Shown: positions 20,258-28,998 of the stretch, piece by piece | How positions within the stretch are numbered: the stretch's first letter is position 1 | How the letters are laid out: every line of letters begins with the position of its first letter | Assembly: GCF_007828045.1 (NCBI RefSeq) | Contig: NZ_VITN01000005.1 | Location: 1 to 64,000 of the forward strand | From: Nitrospirillum amazonense | Lineage (GTDB): Bacteria > Pseudomonadota > Alphaproteobacteria > Azospirillales > Azospirillaceae | Direction: 5' to 3' | Length of the DNA: 64,000 nt | The notes under the pieces: generated by a model | Told to the model about the DNA's origin: nothing | The model's database searches: none | The model's input: only the letters and a program-made list of their open reading frames with translations | Position numbers and translations under genes: made by a program

Positions 20258-21376
20258 TCAGATGATCGCCCGGCCCGCCGCGAAGCTGCTTTCACGGCCC
20301 ACCTGGCCATAGCAGCGGGTGAGCCAGTCTCCGGCCGCCGCACGTCCCATGTCGCGCAGCTCGGTCAGGAAGCCCCAGTCGGCGTTCAGCTTGCTGGAGA
20401 CGCCCAGATCCGCCATGCCCGGCCCAGGCTCCACCATGTGCAGGTAGACGGGGCGCACGCCGGCCTCCGCCGGGTCGATGCCGTGGTCCGCGCACAGGCG
20501 GTTCACCAGCTCCAGCGACTTGAGCTCGCGCAACAGGGTGGCGTTGAAGCCGATCTCGCTCATGCGATCGACGATGGCGCTCGGGGCCGTGGGCACGGCG
20601 GGCCGCTGCAGCGGCGTAACCTGCACCACCAGGATGTCGGTCGCCGTGCAATCATGCAGCAGGGGATAAAGCGTCGGGTTACCCATATAGCCGCCATCCC
20701 AGTACGGCTCGCCCTCGATCTCCACCGCCTGGAACAGGATGGGCACGCAGGCCGAGGCCAGCAGCGCCTCGATGGACAAGTCCGCGCCCTTGAACACCCG
20801 CAGCTGGCCGCGGTTGACGTTGGTGGCGCTGACGAAAAGGCGCACACTGTCGGACCGGCGCAGCACGTCGAAGTCGATCAGCCCGTCCAGCACGTCGCGC
20901 ATGGGGTTCAGGCCCAGCGGGTTGAACTGATAGGGCGACATCATACGCACCATCATGTCCAGGCCGGCATAGACGGGGGAATGGTCCAGGTTGCGCCGTC
21001 CGGCCCCGCCCGTCATCCAATCCAGCCAGGTGGGCTGCAGCGGACCGGTGGCGGAGCTTTTGGCCATGCGCCGCCATAGCCGGTGCAGCAGGGCGCGCGC
21101 CCCCTCCGCCCCGCCGGTCAACAGGCCATAGGCCAGCAGCGCGCCGTTGACGGCGCCGGCGCTGGTGCCGCTGATGCCTTCGACATCCAGCCGGCCATCC
21201 TCCAGCAGGCGGTCCAGCACACCCCAGGTGAAGGCCCCGTGGGAGCCGCCGCCCTGCAGCGCCAGATTGATCGTGCGCCGCGCCGGCGCCCCGGTTACCG
21301 GAGGGGCCGCCGGAGTCGGAGACACCGGTGTCGCCCGCCGCCGCCGCTTGGCCACATCGCCCACAGAACCGTCCAT
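20258..21376 (-). CDS. Patatin-like phospholipase
   Basis: A 372-residue patatin-family lipid acyl hydrolase. The oxyanion loop ALQGGGSHGAFTWGVLD, the nucleophile elbow GISGTSAGAVNG (catalytic Ser) and the catalytic Asp in YWDGGYMGNP form the Ser-Asp dyad. A basic stretch KRRRRATPVSPTP at the N-terminus precedes the domain and no signal peptide is seen, so it is probably cytosolic or membrane-associated. The ATG at 21376 is chosen because it follows AGGGCGG; an in-frame extension up to 21463 exists but looks non-coding. Bacterial relatives act in membrane lipid turnover or as secreted toxins; the role here is open. Confidence 0.87.
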   Translation of the reverse strand: MDGSVGDVAKRRRRATPVSPTPAAPPVTGAPARRTINLALQGGGSHGAFTWGVLDRLLEDGRLDVEGISGTSAGAVNGALLAYGLLTGGAEGARALLHRLWRRMAKSSATGPLQPTWLDWMTGGAGRRNLDHSPVYAGLDMMVRMMSPYQFNPLGLNPMRDVLDGLIDFDVLRRSDSVRLFVSATNVNRGQLRVFKGADLSIEALLASACVPILFQAVEIEGEPYWDGGYMGNPTLYPLLHDCTATDILVVQVTPLQRPAVPTAPSAIVDRMSEIGFNATLLRELKSLELVNRLCADHGIDPAEAGVRPVYLHMVEPGPGMADLGVSSKLNADWGFLTELRDMGRAAAGDWLTRCYGQVGRESSFAAGRAII

Positions 21377-21695
21377 ACCGCCCTGACCCTCGAAGAAAAG
21401 CGGCCCAGCATTGAAGGCGAAGCACAGAATTCGCCGGTCCGCCGGGACCAACATGGTTAACAATTGCCTGGGCTTATCGACAAAATGCCGCCCAATTCGT
21501 GGGCTAATTCATACCGCGATACGGGTGGCGGAACAAACCCGTCTTGAACAATGCTGAACCTGGGTTAAGGTTAGGTTAGTGACTTGAGACGCAATGGCAT
21601 CCGGGGACATCCGGGCCCGCCCTTTGGGGACGACGCCCGACCGCCATCCTCAGCGATCAGGCGTTCCAGAGCATCATGACGAGGGAAAGACGGCC
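21377..21695. other. Intergenic region between patatin gene and DUF4169 gene
   Basis: A 319-bp gap with no convincing gene. It is AT-richer than its neighbours and has a small iterated motif GGTTAAGGTTAGGTTAG near 21564-21580. Divergent promoters for both flanking genes are expected here. Confidence 0.35.
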
Positions 21696-21887
21696 GTGGG
21701 CGACGTAGTCAACCTGAACCGGTTCCGTAAGCAGAAGGCCAAGGAAGAGCGGGAGGCCAAGGCGGCCGAGAACCGCGTCGTCCACGGCCGCACCAAGGCC
21801 GAGCGCACGGCCGAGCAAAAACGCCAGGACAGCCAGATGGCGGACCTGGATGGCAAGAAGCTGGACCCCGCCGACAGCGACGACTAG
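21696..21887 (+). CDS. DUF4169 family small basic protein
   Basis: A 63-residue protein of the DUF4169 family found across Alphaproteobacteria, function unknown. It starts VVNLNRFRKQKAKEEREAKAAENRVVHGRTKAER, the family signature, and is dominated by Lys, Arg and Glu, probably one long helix, followed by a short acidic tail. The GTG at 21696 lies 6 nt after GAGGGAAAG; a longer frame from 21594 has no ribosome site. No operon partner on its strand. Confidence 0.8.
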   Translation: MGDVVNLNRFRKQKAKEEREAKAAENRVVHGRTKAERTAEQKRQDSQMADLDGKKLDPADSDD

Positions 21888-21933
21888 GGACAGGAAGCCG
21901 AACAGGTTCCAGGCATCCCAGGCAGCGATAAAC

Positions 21934-22311
21934 TCAGCTGTTCGCGGCAGAAGGCCGGAAGAAGTTGATCATGTTGCCATCAGGGTCGCAGAACAGCATG
22001 GAGCGGTTGCCCCAAGGCATGTCCTTGGGCTGCTGCAACCAGTTGGTCACAAGGGTGTCGATACGGTCACGCTCCCGATCGACGTCATCGACCTGAAATT
22101 CCAGGATCGCCGATTGGTTGGAACCGGCGACCCAATCCCCGCCATGCATGAATTCACAGGCCTTCCGGCTGGCCAGCGCGAGGATCGCGCCCCCAGGGCG
22201 GAACTCCACATAATCGTCGTTACCGGTCGATGGCGTTGCCAGCAGCTTCTCGTAGAACGCCGCGAGCTTGGGAACGTCTTCGGTGACGAGGCGCGTGTAG
22301 GCGAACTTCAT
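21934..22311 (-). CDS. VOC (glyoxalase/bleomycin-resistance) family protein
   Basis: A 125-residue vicinal-oxygen-chelate fold protein with the paired beta-alpha-beta-beta-beta layout: MKFAYTRLVTEDVPKLAAFYEKLLA at the start and NRSMLFCDPDGNMINFFRP at the end. Such proteins are metal-dependent lyases, dioxygenases or drug binders, and this one cannot be assigned further. It is divergent from a TetR regulator with a perfect palindrome between them, so it is most likely the regulator's target. Confidence 0.85.
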   Translation of the reverse strand: MKFAYTRLVTEDVPKLAAFYEKLLATPSTGNDDYVEFRPGGAILALASRKACEFMHGGDWVAGSNQSAILEFQVDDVDRERDRIDTLVTNWLQQPKDMPWGNRSMLFCDPDGNMINFFRPSAANS

Positions 22312-22377
22312 GGGGGCATCCTTTCCACTTGCGGCGCCATACCGGGGCTTCGATAGTGAACGCCATCGTTATTATGA

Positions 22378-22394
22378 TACGCTACGGTAGCGTA
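22378..22394. promoter_or_regulatory. TetR operator: perfect 17-bp palindrome
   Basis: TACGCTAC-G-GTAGCGTA is a perfect inverted repeat, 30 bp before the TetR start and 66 bp before the VOC gene start. It overlaps a TATGAT -10-like box. Position and form are those of an operator controlling both divergent genes. Confidence 0.7.
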
Positions 22395-22424
22395 CTGTTT
22401 CCTGTCAAGAGAGGAAGGAGTCCC

Positions 22425-22991
22425 ATGTCGGGGCCTACGCAGATCACGGATAAGCGGGTCGAGCGCTCGAAAGCGAAAGTGCTGGCCGAAACCTACCGGC
22501 AGTTGGTGCACAGCGGGATCGCCGGGGTGAGCGTCGATGAAGTTTCCCGCATCTCGGGGATTTCGAAGACGACAATTTATCGCCACTGGCCCTCGCGCTC
22601 GGCCCTGCTGATCGATGCCTGTTCCCGGCTGGGGGGCACGCCCGTCGCGCCCGACACCGGCAGCCTGCGAGGGGATGCCCGGGCCCTGCTCTCTCACCTC
22701 GCCCATCAGCTGCAGACGGCGAACTGGGGTTCCGTTTATCCCTCGATCATTGACGCGGCAGAGCGCGACGGCGAGCTGAGCACCATGCAGGCAGCGCTGC
22801 ACAAGACCTTCATGGCGCCATTTGAGGCCATTATAGAACGCGCCAAGGCTAAAGGAGAGGTTCCCCGGGACCGCGTCACCAACGATGTCGTCGCCCTGCT
22901 GGTCGGGCCCTTCTTCTTCCGCCGCTGGTTCGCCAAGGAGGGGATGGACGACCGTTTCATCGATGCGGTCATCGAAGCGGCAATTCGATAG
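22425..22991 (+). CDS. TetR/AcrR family transcriptional regulator
   Basis: A 188-residue repressor. The N-terminal TetR helix-turn-helix (about 20-60: YRQLVHSGIAGVSVDEVSRISGISKTTIYRHWPSRSALL) is followed by an alpha-helical ligand and dimerisation domain. The ATG at 22425 lies behind the strong ribosome site GAGGAAGGAG. The gene is divergent from a VOC protein gene and a 17-bp palindrome lies between them. The likely mode is repression of both genes until a small ligand binds. Confidence 0.9.
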   Translation: MSGPTQITDKRVERSKAKVLAETYRQLVHSGIAGVSVDEVSRISGISKTTIYRHWPSRSALLIDACSRLGGTPVAPDTGSLRGDARALLSHLAHQLQTANWGSVYPSIIDAAERDGELSTMQAALHKTFMAPFEAIIERAKAKGEVPRDRVTNDVVALLVGPFFFRRWFAKEGMDDRFIDAVIEAAIR

Positions 22992-23017
22992 CCAAAGCCA
23001 AGGTAACGCCCGCCCGA

Positions 23018-24097
23018 TTATCTCGGGCGGTTGACATGCCCCATCTTGCGGCCTGGCCGCGCCTCCGCCTTGCCGTAGAGGTGTAGGCGGGCGCCGGGTT
23101 CGGCCAGCAGGTCGTGCCACTGGTCGGCGGCGTCGCCGATCAGGTTCTTCATCATGCAGGGCGCCGTGATGTCGGTGGCGCCCAAGGGCAGGCCGCAGAC
23201 GGCGCGCACCAGCTGCTCGAACTGGCTGGTGGCGCAGAAATCCATGGTCCAGTGGCCGGAATTGTGCGGCCGGGGCGCCACCTCGTTCACCAGCACCTGG
23301 CCGTCCGGCGTCACGAACATCTCCACCGCCAGCAGGCCGACGACGCCCAGCGCCTCCGTCAGCGTCCGGGCGATGCGCGCGGCCTCGGCCGCCACCGCCG
23401 GGGTCACGGCCGCCGGCACCAGCGTCTCATCCAGGATGCCCTTGGCGTGGCGGTTCTCCACCACCGGGAAGGCCGCCATGACGCCATCGGCGCGGCGCGC
23501 GACGATGACCGAAACCTCGCAGGCGAAAGTGACGAAACCCTCCAGCACGGCGCTGTCGGTGCGCAGCGCCTCCCAGGCGGCGACCAGGTCGCTGTCGGGC
23601 CCCAGGCGCACCTGGCCCTTGCCGTCATAGCCCATGCGGGCGGACTTGAGGATAGCCGGCGTGCCCAGGTCGGCCACGGCGGCGCGCAGGCTGTCGACGC
23701 CGGTCACCGCGCGGAAGGGCGCGGTGCCGATACCGAGATTGTTGGCGAAGGTCTTCTCTTCCAGGCGATCCTGGGCCACGGCCAGGACGTGGGCGCCCGG
23801 GAAGGTCGGCACGCGGGCGGCCAGGAAGTCGATGGTGGCCGTGGGGATGTTCTCCCACTCCAGCGTCACGACATCGACGGCCTTGGCGAAGGCCTCCAGC
23901 GCCGCCCAGTCATCGAAGGCTGCCAGGGTCTCAACCGACACCACCTGGGCGCAGGGGCTGTCCCTGTCCGGCCCGTAGGCATGGGTGCGGTAACCCAGGT
24001 TGGCGGCGGCCAACGCCGTCATGCGGCCCAGTTGGCCATTGCCCAGCATGCCGATGGTCGAACCCGGCGGGACGACGGTGAGGGGGGGAAGGGTCAT
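23018..24097 (-). CDS. purK: 5-(carboxyamino)imidazole ribonucleotide synthase
   Basis: A 359-residue ATP-grasp enzyme that carboxylates AIR to N5-CAIR with ATP and bicarbonate in purine synthesis. The N-terminal motif [33 protein letters not shown], the ATP-grasp core ([41 protein letters not shown]) and the C-terminal [17 protein letters not shown] are all typical. The gene begins inside the stop codon of purE (4-bp overlap), so the two successive steps are made from one mRNA. A GC-rich hairpin at 23010-23030 overlaps its stop codon and may help end transcription. Confidence 0.96.
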   Translation of the reverse strand: MTLPPLTVVPPGSTIGMLGNGQLGRMTALAAANLGYRTHAYGPDRDSPCAQVVSVETLAAFDDWAALEAFAKAVDVVTLEWENIPTATIDFLAARVPTFPGAHVLAVAQDRLEEKTFANNLGIGTAPFRAVTGVDSLRAAVADLGTPAILKSARMGYDGKGQVRLGPDSDLVAAWEALRTDSAVLEGFVTFACEVSVIVARRADGVMAAFPVVENRHAKGILDETLVPAAVTPAVAAEAARIARTLTEALGVVGLLAVEMFVTPDGQVLVNEVAPRPHNSGHWTMDFCATSQFEQLVRAVCGLPLGATDITAPCMMKNLIGDAADQWHDLLAEPGARLHLYGKAEARPGRKMGHVNRPR

Positions 24098-24600
24098 TCC
24101 TCGTCCCGGGGTTCCAGGGCCACGCGATCGGTCTGGGCGGCGCGCCAGGCGTCCAGGGCGTCGGCCAGGCGCTTGTCGTTCAGCGCCAGGACGGCGGCGG
24201 CCAGCAAGGCGGCGTTGATGGCGCCGGCCTTGCCGATGGCCAGGGTGCCCACAGGGATGCCGCCCGGCATCTGCGCGATGGACAGCAGGCTGTCCATGCC
24301 CTTCAGCGCGTGGCTTTCCACCGGCACGCCGAACACGGGCAGCGGGGTCATGGCGGCCGCCATGCCCGGCAGGTGCGCGGCACCACCGGCGCCGGCGACG
24401 ATGACCTTCAGGCCGCGATCGCGGGCGGTGGTGGCGTAATCGACCAGGCGGTGCGGGGTGCGATGGGCGGAGACGATGCGCGTCTCGAACGGGACGCCCA
24501 ATTCCTCAAGCACGGCGGCGCCGTGGCGCATGGTCGCCCAATCAGACTGGCTGCCCATGATGATGCCGACCAGCGGCGCGCTTTCAGGCTTCTGGCTCAC
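24094..24600 (-). CDS. purE: N5-carboxyaminoimidazole ribonucleotide mutase
   Basis: A 168-residue class I PurE, which moves the carboxylate of N5-CAIR to give CAIR, the step after PurK. The signature [41 protein letters not shown] contains the GSxSD nucleotide loop and the catalytic His in [17 protein letters not shown] forms the second half of the site. It is the first gene of purEK, with overlapping stop and start codons. Confidence 0.97.
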   Translation of the reverse strand: MSQKPESAPLVGIIMGSQSDWATMRHGAAVLEELGVPFETRIVSAHRTPHRLVDYATTARDRGLKVIVAGAGGAAHLPGMAAAMTPLPVFGVPVESHALKGMDSLLSIAQMPGGIPVGTLAIGKAGAINAALLAAAVLALNDKRLADALDAWRAAQTDRVALEPRDEE

Positions 24601-24733
24601 CGGTGTTGCTCCCCCCGGACTAAAGGAAGCGCCGGATTATAGGAAGGGCAAGCGGCCTTGCAAGTGCCGGCACCGCATGCCGGCCACGCCCGGACGGGGG
24701 CCCCGCAGGGCCTGCCCAGGATGGAAAATGACA

Positions 24734-24934
24734 TCAAGCGATGATGTCGGGCAGCAGTTCACTTTCCAGGCGGGCGATCAAGTCCTTGAGCAGCAGCTTG
24801 CGCTTCTTCAGCCGCTGGATCTGCAACTGATCCACCGGGAACTGGCCCGTCAGGCGGGTGATGATGTCGTCGAGGTCACGATGCTCCACCCGAAGCGTCG
24901 CCAGCTTCTCCTTCAGGGTGTGTTGTTCAGTCAT
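24734..24934 (-). CDS. DUF465 (YdcH) family small coiled-coil protein
   Basis: A 66-residue protein of the DUF465/YdcH family. It is a helical hairpin with the pattern LKEKLATLRVEHRDLDDIITRL followed by IQRLKKRKLLLKDLIARLE, the family's conserved basic KKRKL motif. Function unknown; members are widespread in Proteobacteria. It is a single gene upstream of purEK on the same strand, separated by 133 bp. Confidence 0.85.
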   Translation of the reverse strand: MTEQHTLKEKLATLRVEHRDLDDIITRLTGQFPVDQLQIQRLKKRKLLLKDLIARLESELLPDIIA

Positions 24935-25098
24935 CCGTGCCTTTTAGCGTTCGCTGATCTCGATCACCGGGCGATCTATACCAGAAATCCGGCGATAGGG
25001 GTGCTGCCTTTCGGCATGCCTCTCGGCGATTGCGGGCAGGTCCGGTTTTCCTCAAACTCACGTCTCGATCATCATTTCGTCAAAGGATGGGCACAGGT

Positions 25099-26193
25099 AT
25101 GAGCAGCGGCAAGCGCATCGGCATCCTGACCAGCGGCGGTGATTGCGCCGGCCTGAACGCCGTCATCCGCGCCGTGGTCCACCGCGCCGTCACCACCTAC
25201 AGCTGGCAGGTGCTGGGCATCGAGGAAGGCACGCACGGGCTGCTGGACCGGCCGGTGCGCCACCGCGTGCTGCTGCCGGCGCATGTGGACGGGAACATCC
25301 TGCGCCAGGGCGGCACTGTGCTGGGCACGACCAACAAGGGCGATCCCTTCGCCTACCCCATGCCCGACGGAACGAAGAGGGACCGGTCGCAGGAAATCAT
25401 CAGCGGCTGTAGGGAACTGGGCCTGGACGCGCTGATCGGCATCGGCGGCGACGGCAGCCTGGCCATCCTGCGCCGCCTGGCGCAGGAGGGCGGCCTGAAC
25501 CTGGTGGGCATCCCCAAGACCATCGACAACGATTTGGGCCTGACCGAGGTCTCCGTCGGCTACGACACTGCCGTGGCCGTGGCGACGGAGGCGCTGGATC
25601 GCCTGCAGCCCACGGCCGCCAGCCACGCCCGCGTCATGGTGCTGGAGGTCATGGGACGGGACGCCGGCCACATCGCGCTGGCGGCCGGCATCGCCGGTGG
25701 TGCCGACGTCATCCTGCTGCCGGAGATCCCCTGGACGGTGGACGGGGTGGCCAACCGCATCCGCCAGATTCGCGCCCAGGGTCGCAACTTCGCCCTGGTG
25801 GTGGTGTCGGAGGCGGCCGCCCTGCCGGGCGGCGGCAAGGCCCGGCAGGAGTTCACCGACGGGCAGAAGCGCTATGGCGGCATCGGCAGCTACATCGGCC
25901 ATCTGATCGCCGAGGCGACAGGGGCGGAAACCCGGGTCACCGTGCTGGGCCACGTGCAGCGCGGCGGGTCGCCCAACCCCCGCGACCGGCTGATCGCGTC
26001 GGCCTTCGGCGTGCACGCCGTCGATTTGATCGCCCAGGGCAAGTACGACCGCATGGTGGCCTGGTCCAACCGCAAGGTCATCGACGTGCCTATCGCCGAC
26101 GCCATCAAGGCCTATGCGGCGGTGGAGGTGGACGGCACACTGGTGCGCACCGCCCGGGGCCTGGGCATCTATGTGGGCGAGCCCGTTGCCTGA
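25099..26193 (+). CDS. pfkA: 6-phosphofructokinase, mixed-substrate group III type
   Basis: A 364-residue phosphofructokinase converting fructose 6-phosphate to fructose 1,6-bisphosphate. The nucleotide loop ILTSGGDCAGLNAVIRAV, the donor motif GIGGDGSLAI and the catalytic PKTIDNDL are present. The Gly in GGDGS points to ATP as donor, while the Lys in PKTIDND is typical of the PPi and mixed clade, so this is a group III enzyme predicted to use ATP. C-terminal GHVQRGGSPNPRDRLIA binds the sugar. ATG at 25099 follows AAAGGA; an ATG at 25087 is an alternative. Overlaps the start of the next small gene. Confidence 0.9.
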   Translation: MSSGKRIGILTSGGDCAGLNAVIRAVVHRAVTTYSWQVLGIEEGTHGLLDRPVRHRVLLPAHVDGNILRQGGTVLGTTNKGDPFAYPMPDGTKRDRSQEIISGCRELGLDALIGIGGDGSLAILRRLAQEGGLNLVGIPKTIDNDLGLTEVSVGYDTAVAVATEALDRLQPTAASHARVMVLEVMGRDAGHIALAAGIAGGADVILLPEIPWTVDGVANRIRQIRAQGRNFALVVVSEAAALPGGGKARQEFTDGQKRYGGIGSYIGHLIAEATGAETRVTVLGHVQRGGSPNPRDRLIASAFGVHAVDLIAQGKYDRMVAWSNRKVIDVPIADAIKAYAAVEVDGTLVRTARGLGIYVGEPVA

Positions 26194-26656
26194 CTCCCCC
26201 GCGGCCTTCTGGCCCTACGCCCTGGACGCCTATGCCCGGCCCGGCGTCGCCCAGGCATGCCTGGCGGCGCAGGACGCGCACGGCGCCGATGTGCCCTTGC
26301 TGCTGTGGGGTGCCTGGGCGGCGGGCCGGGGCCACACCTTGACCGAAGCGGATCTGACCGCAGCCGCCACGGCCGCCGCCCGCTGGCGCGCGCCCGTCAT
26401 CGAACCGCTGCGCCAGGCCCGCCGCGCCTTGAAGGCGCTGGCGGCCGGCGCACCCGAAAACGAAGCCCTGCGTCAGGCAGTCAAGGCGGCGGAACTGGAG
26501 GCCGAGCGGCTGTACATGGCGGCCTTGGAACAGGTCGCGGACGGCTGGCCGGCCCCCGCCCCACCGTGCCAGCGGACCTTGCGCGACAATCTGGCGCGTC
26601 TGCTGCCGCCGGAAGCGGCCTTGGTTACAGAGCGGTTACATAAGGCGCTTTCCTGA
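26186..26656 (+). CDS. TIGR02444 family protein
   Basis: A protein of about 156 residues resembling the TIGR02444 family of unknown function. The N-terminal FWPYALDAYARPGVAQACLAAQDAHGADVPLLLWGAWAA is the recognisable part, followed by an all-helical body with ALKALAAGAPENEALRQAVKAAELEAERLYMAALE. The TTG at 26186, overlapping the phosphofructokinase stop, gives the family-like short N-terminus; an ATG at 26171 in the same frame is possible. Probably co-translated with pfkA. No link to glycolysis is known for the family. Confidence 0.7.
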   Translation: MPDSPAAFWPYALDAYARPGVAQACLAAQDAHGADVPLLLWGAWAAGRGHTLTEADLTAAATAAARWRAPVIEPLRQARRALKALAAGAPENEALRQAVKAAELEAERLYMAALEQVADGWPAPAPPCQRTLRDNLARLLPPEAALVTERLHKALS

Positions 26657-26828
26657 CCGTGCGATGCCTATGGTAGGGTCGCCCCCATCAAATCATTTCA
26701 CCTGGAATCATATTTTCGGGCGGCCTTGATTTTGACCCCTTCGGGGTCCCTGGCCTGGTTGCCGTGGGCAGCGGCACCGGCCGGCAGGGGGACCCCGTGG
26801 GCCCAACGACAACAACAGACGACAGACG
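26657..26828 (+). promoter_or_regulatory. Leader of the first M13 peptidase gene with alternative hairpins
   Basis: A small hairpin GACCCC-TTC-GGGGTC (26734-26748) shares its 3' arm with a larger one pairing GGGGTCCC (26743-26750) with GGGACCCC (26789-26796). The two cannot form together. Such overlap can be regulatory but could be chance in GC-rich DNA. Confidence 0.3.
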
Positions 26829-28901
26829 ATGGATCACATGTCTGGGGTACGCAGCCTTTCCACATCGGCCGCACTGGCCGCCCTGATCGCCGCCGCCGGC
26901 CTGGCCGGCTGCCAATCCACCGACACCAAGGCCCCGGCGCCCCCCGCCGCCCAGCCGGCATCGCCCCCCCAGGGCGCCGGCATGCCGGTGGTCGATAACG
27001 ACGTCAATCCCTGCGAGAACTTCTTCCTGCATGCGTGCAGCGTGTGGAACAAGCGCAACCCCATCCCGGCGGACCAGCCGCGCTGGGGCACCTTCAACAA
27101 GCTGGCCGACGACAACCTGGCCCTGCTGCACGACGAGTTGGAGAAGCTGGCGACCCATCCGACACCGGACAGCCAGCGGGTCGCCGACTTCTACGCCGCC
27201 TGCATGGACGAGAAGGGCATCGAGGCGCGGGGTCTGGCGCCGCTGCAGCCCCTGCTGGGCCGCATCAACGGCCTGAAGAGCAAGAAGGGCCTGACCGGCC
27301 TGCTGGTCGACCTGCACATCGCCGGCGTCAACGCCTTCCACCGCGTGGGCCAGCAGCAGGACTACAAGGACGCGACCCAGGTCATCGCCGAGGTCTACCA
27401 GGGTGGCCTGGGTCTGCCGGACAAGCCCTATTATTTCCGCGACGACGAGAAGTCCAAGCAGCAGCGCGCCGCCTATGTCGCCCACATCCAAAAGATGATG
27501 GAACTGGCCGGCCTGCCCGACGCGGCCGCCAAGGCCCAGACGGTCATGGGCATCGAGACGCGCCTGGCCGACGCCTCGCTGGACCGCGTCGCCATGCGCG
27601 AGCCGGAGAACCGCTATCATATCAAGACCTTCGCCGAGCTGCGGAAGCTGGACCCGGCCATCGACTGGACGGCTTACGTCCGCGGGGCCGGGGTCAAGCA
27701 GCCGGCCACGCTGAACGTCAGCAATCCCGATTATATGAAGCGGGAAAACGAGCTGATCCACAGCCTGAGCCTGGCCGACATCAAGACCTATCTGACGTGG
27801 CGCACCCTGAGCGCCTACGCCAACTGGCTGCCCGACGCCTTCGTGCAGGAAAACTTCAACTTCTATGAGCGCACCATGCGCGGCGCCAAGGAGATGAAGC
27901 CCCGATGGAAGCGTTGCGTCAGCGCCACCGACGCCGCCTTGGGCGAGGATCTGGGCAAGTACTTCGTGGCCCGCGCCTTCGGACCGGAGAAGAAGGCCCG
28001 CATGCTGCAGATGGTGGCCGATATCCGCAAGTCGCTGGATGAGACCTTCCCCACCCTGACGTGGATGAGCAAGGAAACCCAGGCCAAGGCCCATGCCAAG
28101 CTGGACGCCTTCACCGCCAAGATCGGCTACCCCGACAAGTGGCGGGACTACGGCGCCCTGACGGTCAGCCGCGGCGACGCCCTGGGCAACGCGCTGCGGG
28201 CCGAGTCCTTCAAGTTCCACTACGACATGGCCAAGATCGGCAAGCCGGTGGACAAGGGCGAGTGGGGCATGACCCCGCCCACCGTCAACGCCTATTATTC
28301 CCCCACCCACAACGACATCAACTTCCCCGCCGGCATCCTGCAGCCACCCTTCTTCGACAGCGCGGCCGACGACGCTGTGAACTACGGCGCCATCGGCGTG
28401 GTCATCGGCCATGAGATCAGCCATGGCTTCGACGACCAGGGCCGCAAGTTCGATGGCGACGGCAACCTGAAGGACTGGTGGACAGCCGACGACGCGGCCC
28501 AGTTCAAGACCCGTGCCCAATGCCTGGTCGACCAGTACGGCGGCTATGTCGCCGACGGCGACGTGAAGGAGAACGGCAAGCTGAAGCTGGGTGAGAACAC
28601 CGCCGACAACGGTGGCATCCGTGTCGCCTACCGCGCCCTGATGGAACGGCTGGGCGCGAAGAAGGATGAGAAGATCGGCGGCCTGACGGCGGCCCAGCGC
28701 TTCTTCTACGGCTTCGCCCAGGTCTGGTGCGGCGAGGCGCGTCCGGAGTACCGGCGCCTGCAGGCCCAGACCGACCCGCACTCCCTGGGTGAGTATCGCG
28801 TGAACGGCACCCTCTCGAACATGAAGGAGTTCGCGGAGGCGTTTAACTGCAAGCCCACCGACAAGATGGTGGCCGGCGACAAGGCCTGCCGCGTCTGGTG
28901 A
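26829..28901 (+). CDS. M13 family metallopeptidase, lipoprotein form
   Basis: A 690-residue zinc endopeptidase of the neprilysin/PepO (M13) family. The N-terminus has a lipoprotein signal ending in LAGC, so the enzyme is probably anchored in the envelope facing the periplasm. The zinc motif HEISH is at residues 528-532 within VVIGHEISHGFDDQG; the third ligand Glu lies in GENTADNGG, and the substrate loop VNAYYSPTHNDINFPAGILQPPFF is intact. It ends CRVW, the family C-terminus. ATG 26838 (MSGV) is an alternative start. A closely related gene follows 97 bp downstream. Small oligopeptides are the expected substrates. Confidence 0.92.
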   Translation: MDHMSGVRSLSTSAALAALIAAAGLAGCQSTDTKAPAPPAAQPASPPQGAGMPVVDNDVNPCENFFLHACSVWNKRNPIPADQPRWGTFNKLADDNLALLHDELEKLATHPTPDSQRVADFYAACMDEKGIEARGLAPLQPLLGRINGLKSKKGLTGLLVDLHIAGVNAFHRVGQQQDYKDATQVIAEVYQGGLGLPDKPYYFRDDEKSKQQRAAYVAHIQKMMELAGLPDAAAKAQTVMGIETRLADASLDRVAMREPENRYHIKTFAELRKLDPAIDWTAYVRGAGVKQPATLNVSNPDYMKRENELIHSLSLADIKTYLTWRTLSAYANWLPDAFVQENFNFYERTMRGAKEMKPRWKRCVSATDAALGEDLGKYFVARAFGPEKKARMLQMVADIRKSLDETFPTLTWMSKETQAKAHAKLDAFTAKIGYPDKWRDYGALTVSRGDALGNALRAESFKFHYDMAKIGKPVDKGEWGMTPPTVNAYYSPTHNDINFPAGILQPPFFDSAADDAVNYGAIGVVIGHEISHGFDDQGRKFDGDGNLKDWWTADDAAQFKTRAQCLVDQYGGYVADGDVKENGKLKLGENTADNGGIRVAYRALMERLGAKKDEKIGGLTAAQRFFYGFAQVWCGEARPEYRRLQAQTDPHSLGEYRVNGTLSNMKEFAEAFNCKPTDKMVAGDKACRVW

Positions 28902-28926
28902 CGGGCGCCTGACAGGGGTGCCGACA

Positions 28927-28955
28927 GGGGCACCGGTGCGGACCACCGGCGCCCC
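28927..28955 (+). terminator. Hairpin between the two M13 genes
   Basis: GGGGCACCGGTG pairs with CACCGGCGCCCC (one mismatch, 5-nt loop), followed by TGCTCATTT. It may terminate or attenuate transcription between the tandem peptidase genes. Confidence 0.5.
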
Positions 28956-28998
28956 TGCTCATTTGAAAAAACATAATGACAGAAGGTAGAGCATCCAC

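Noticed and set aside
21376..21463. Longer N-terminus for the patatin protein
   Set aside because: The extra 29 residues have no signal peptide or family similarity, and the inner ATG has a better ribosome site.
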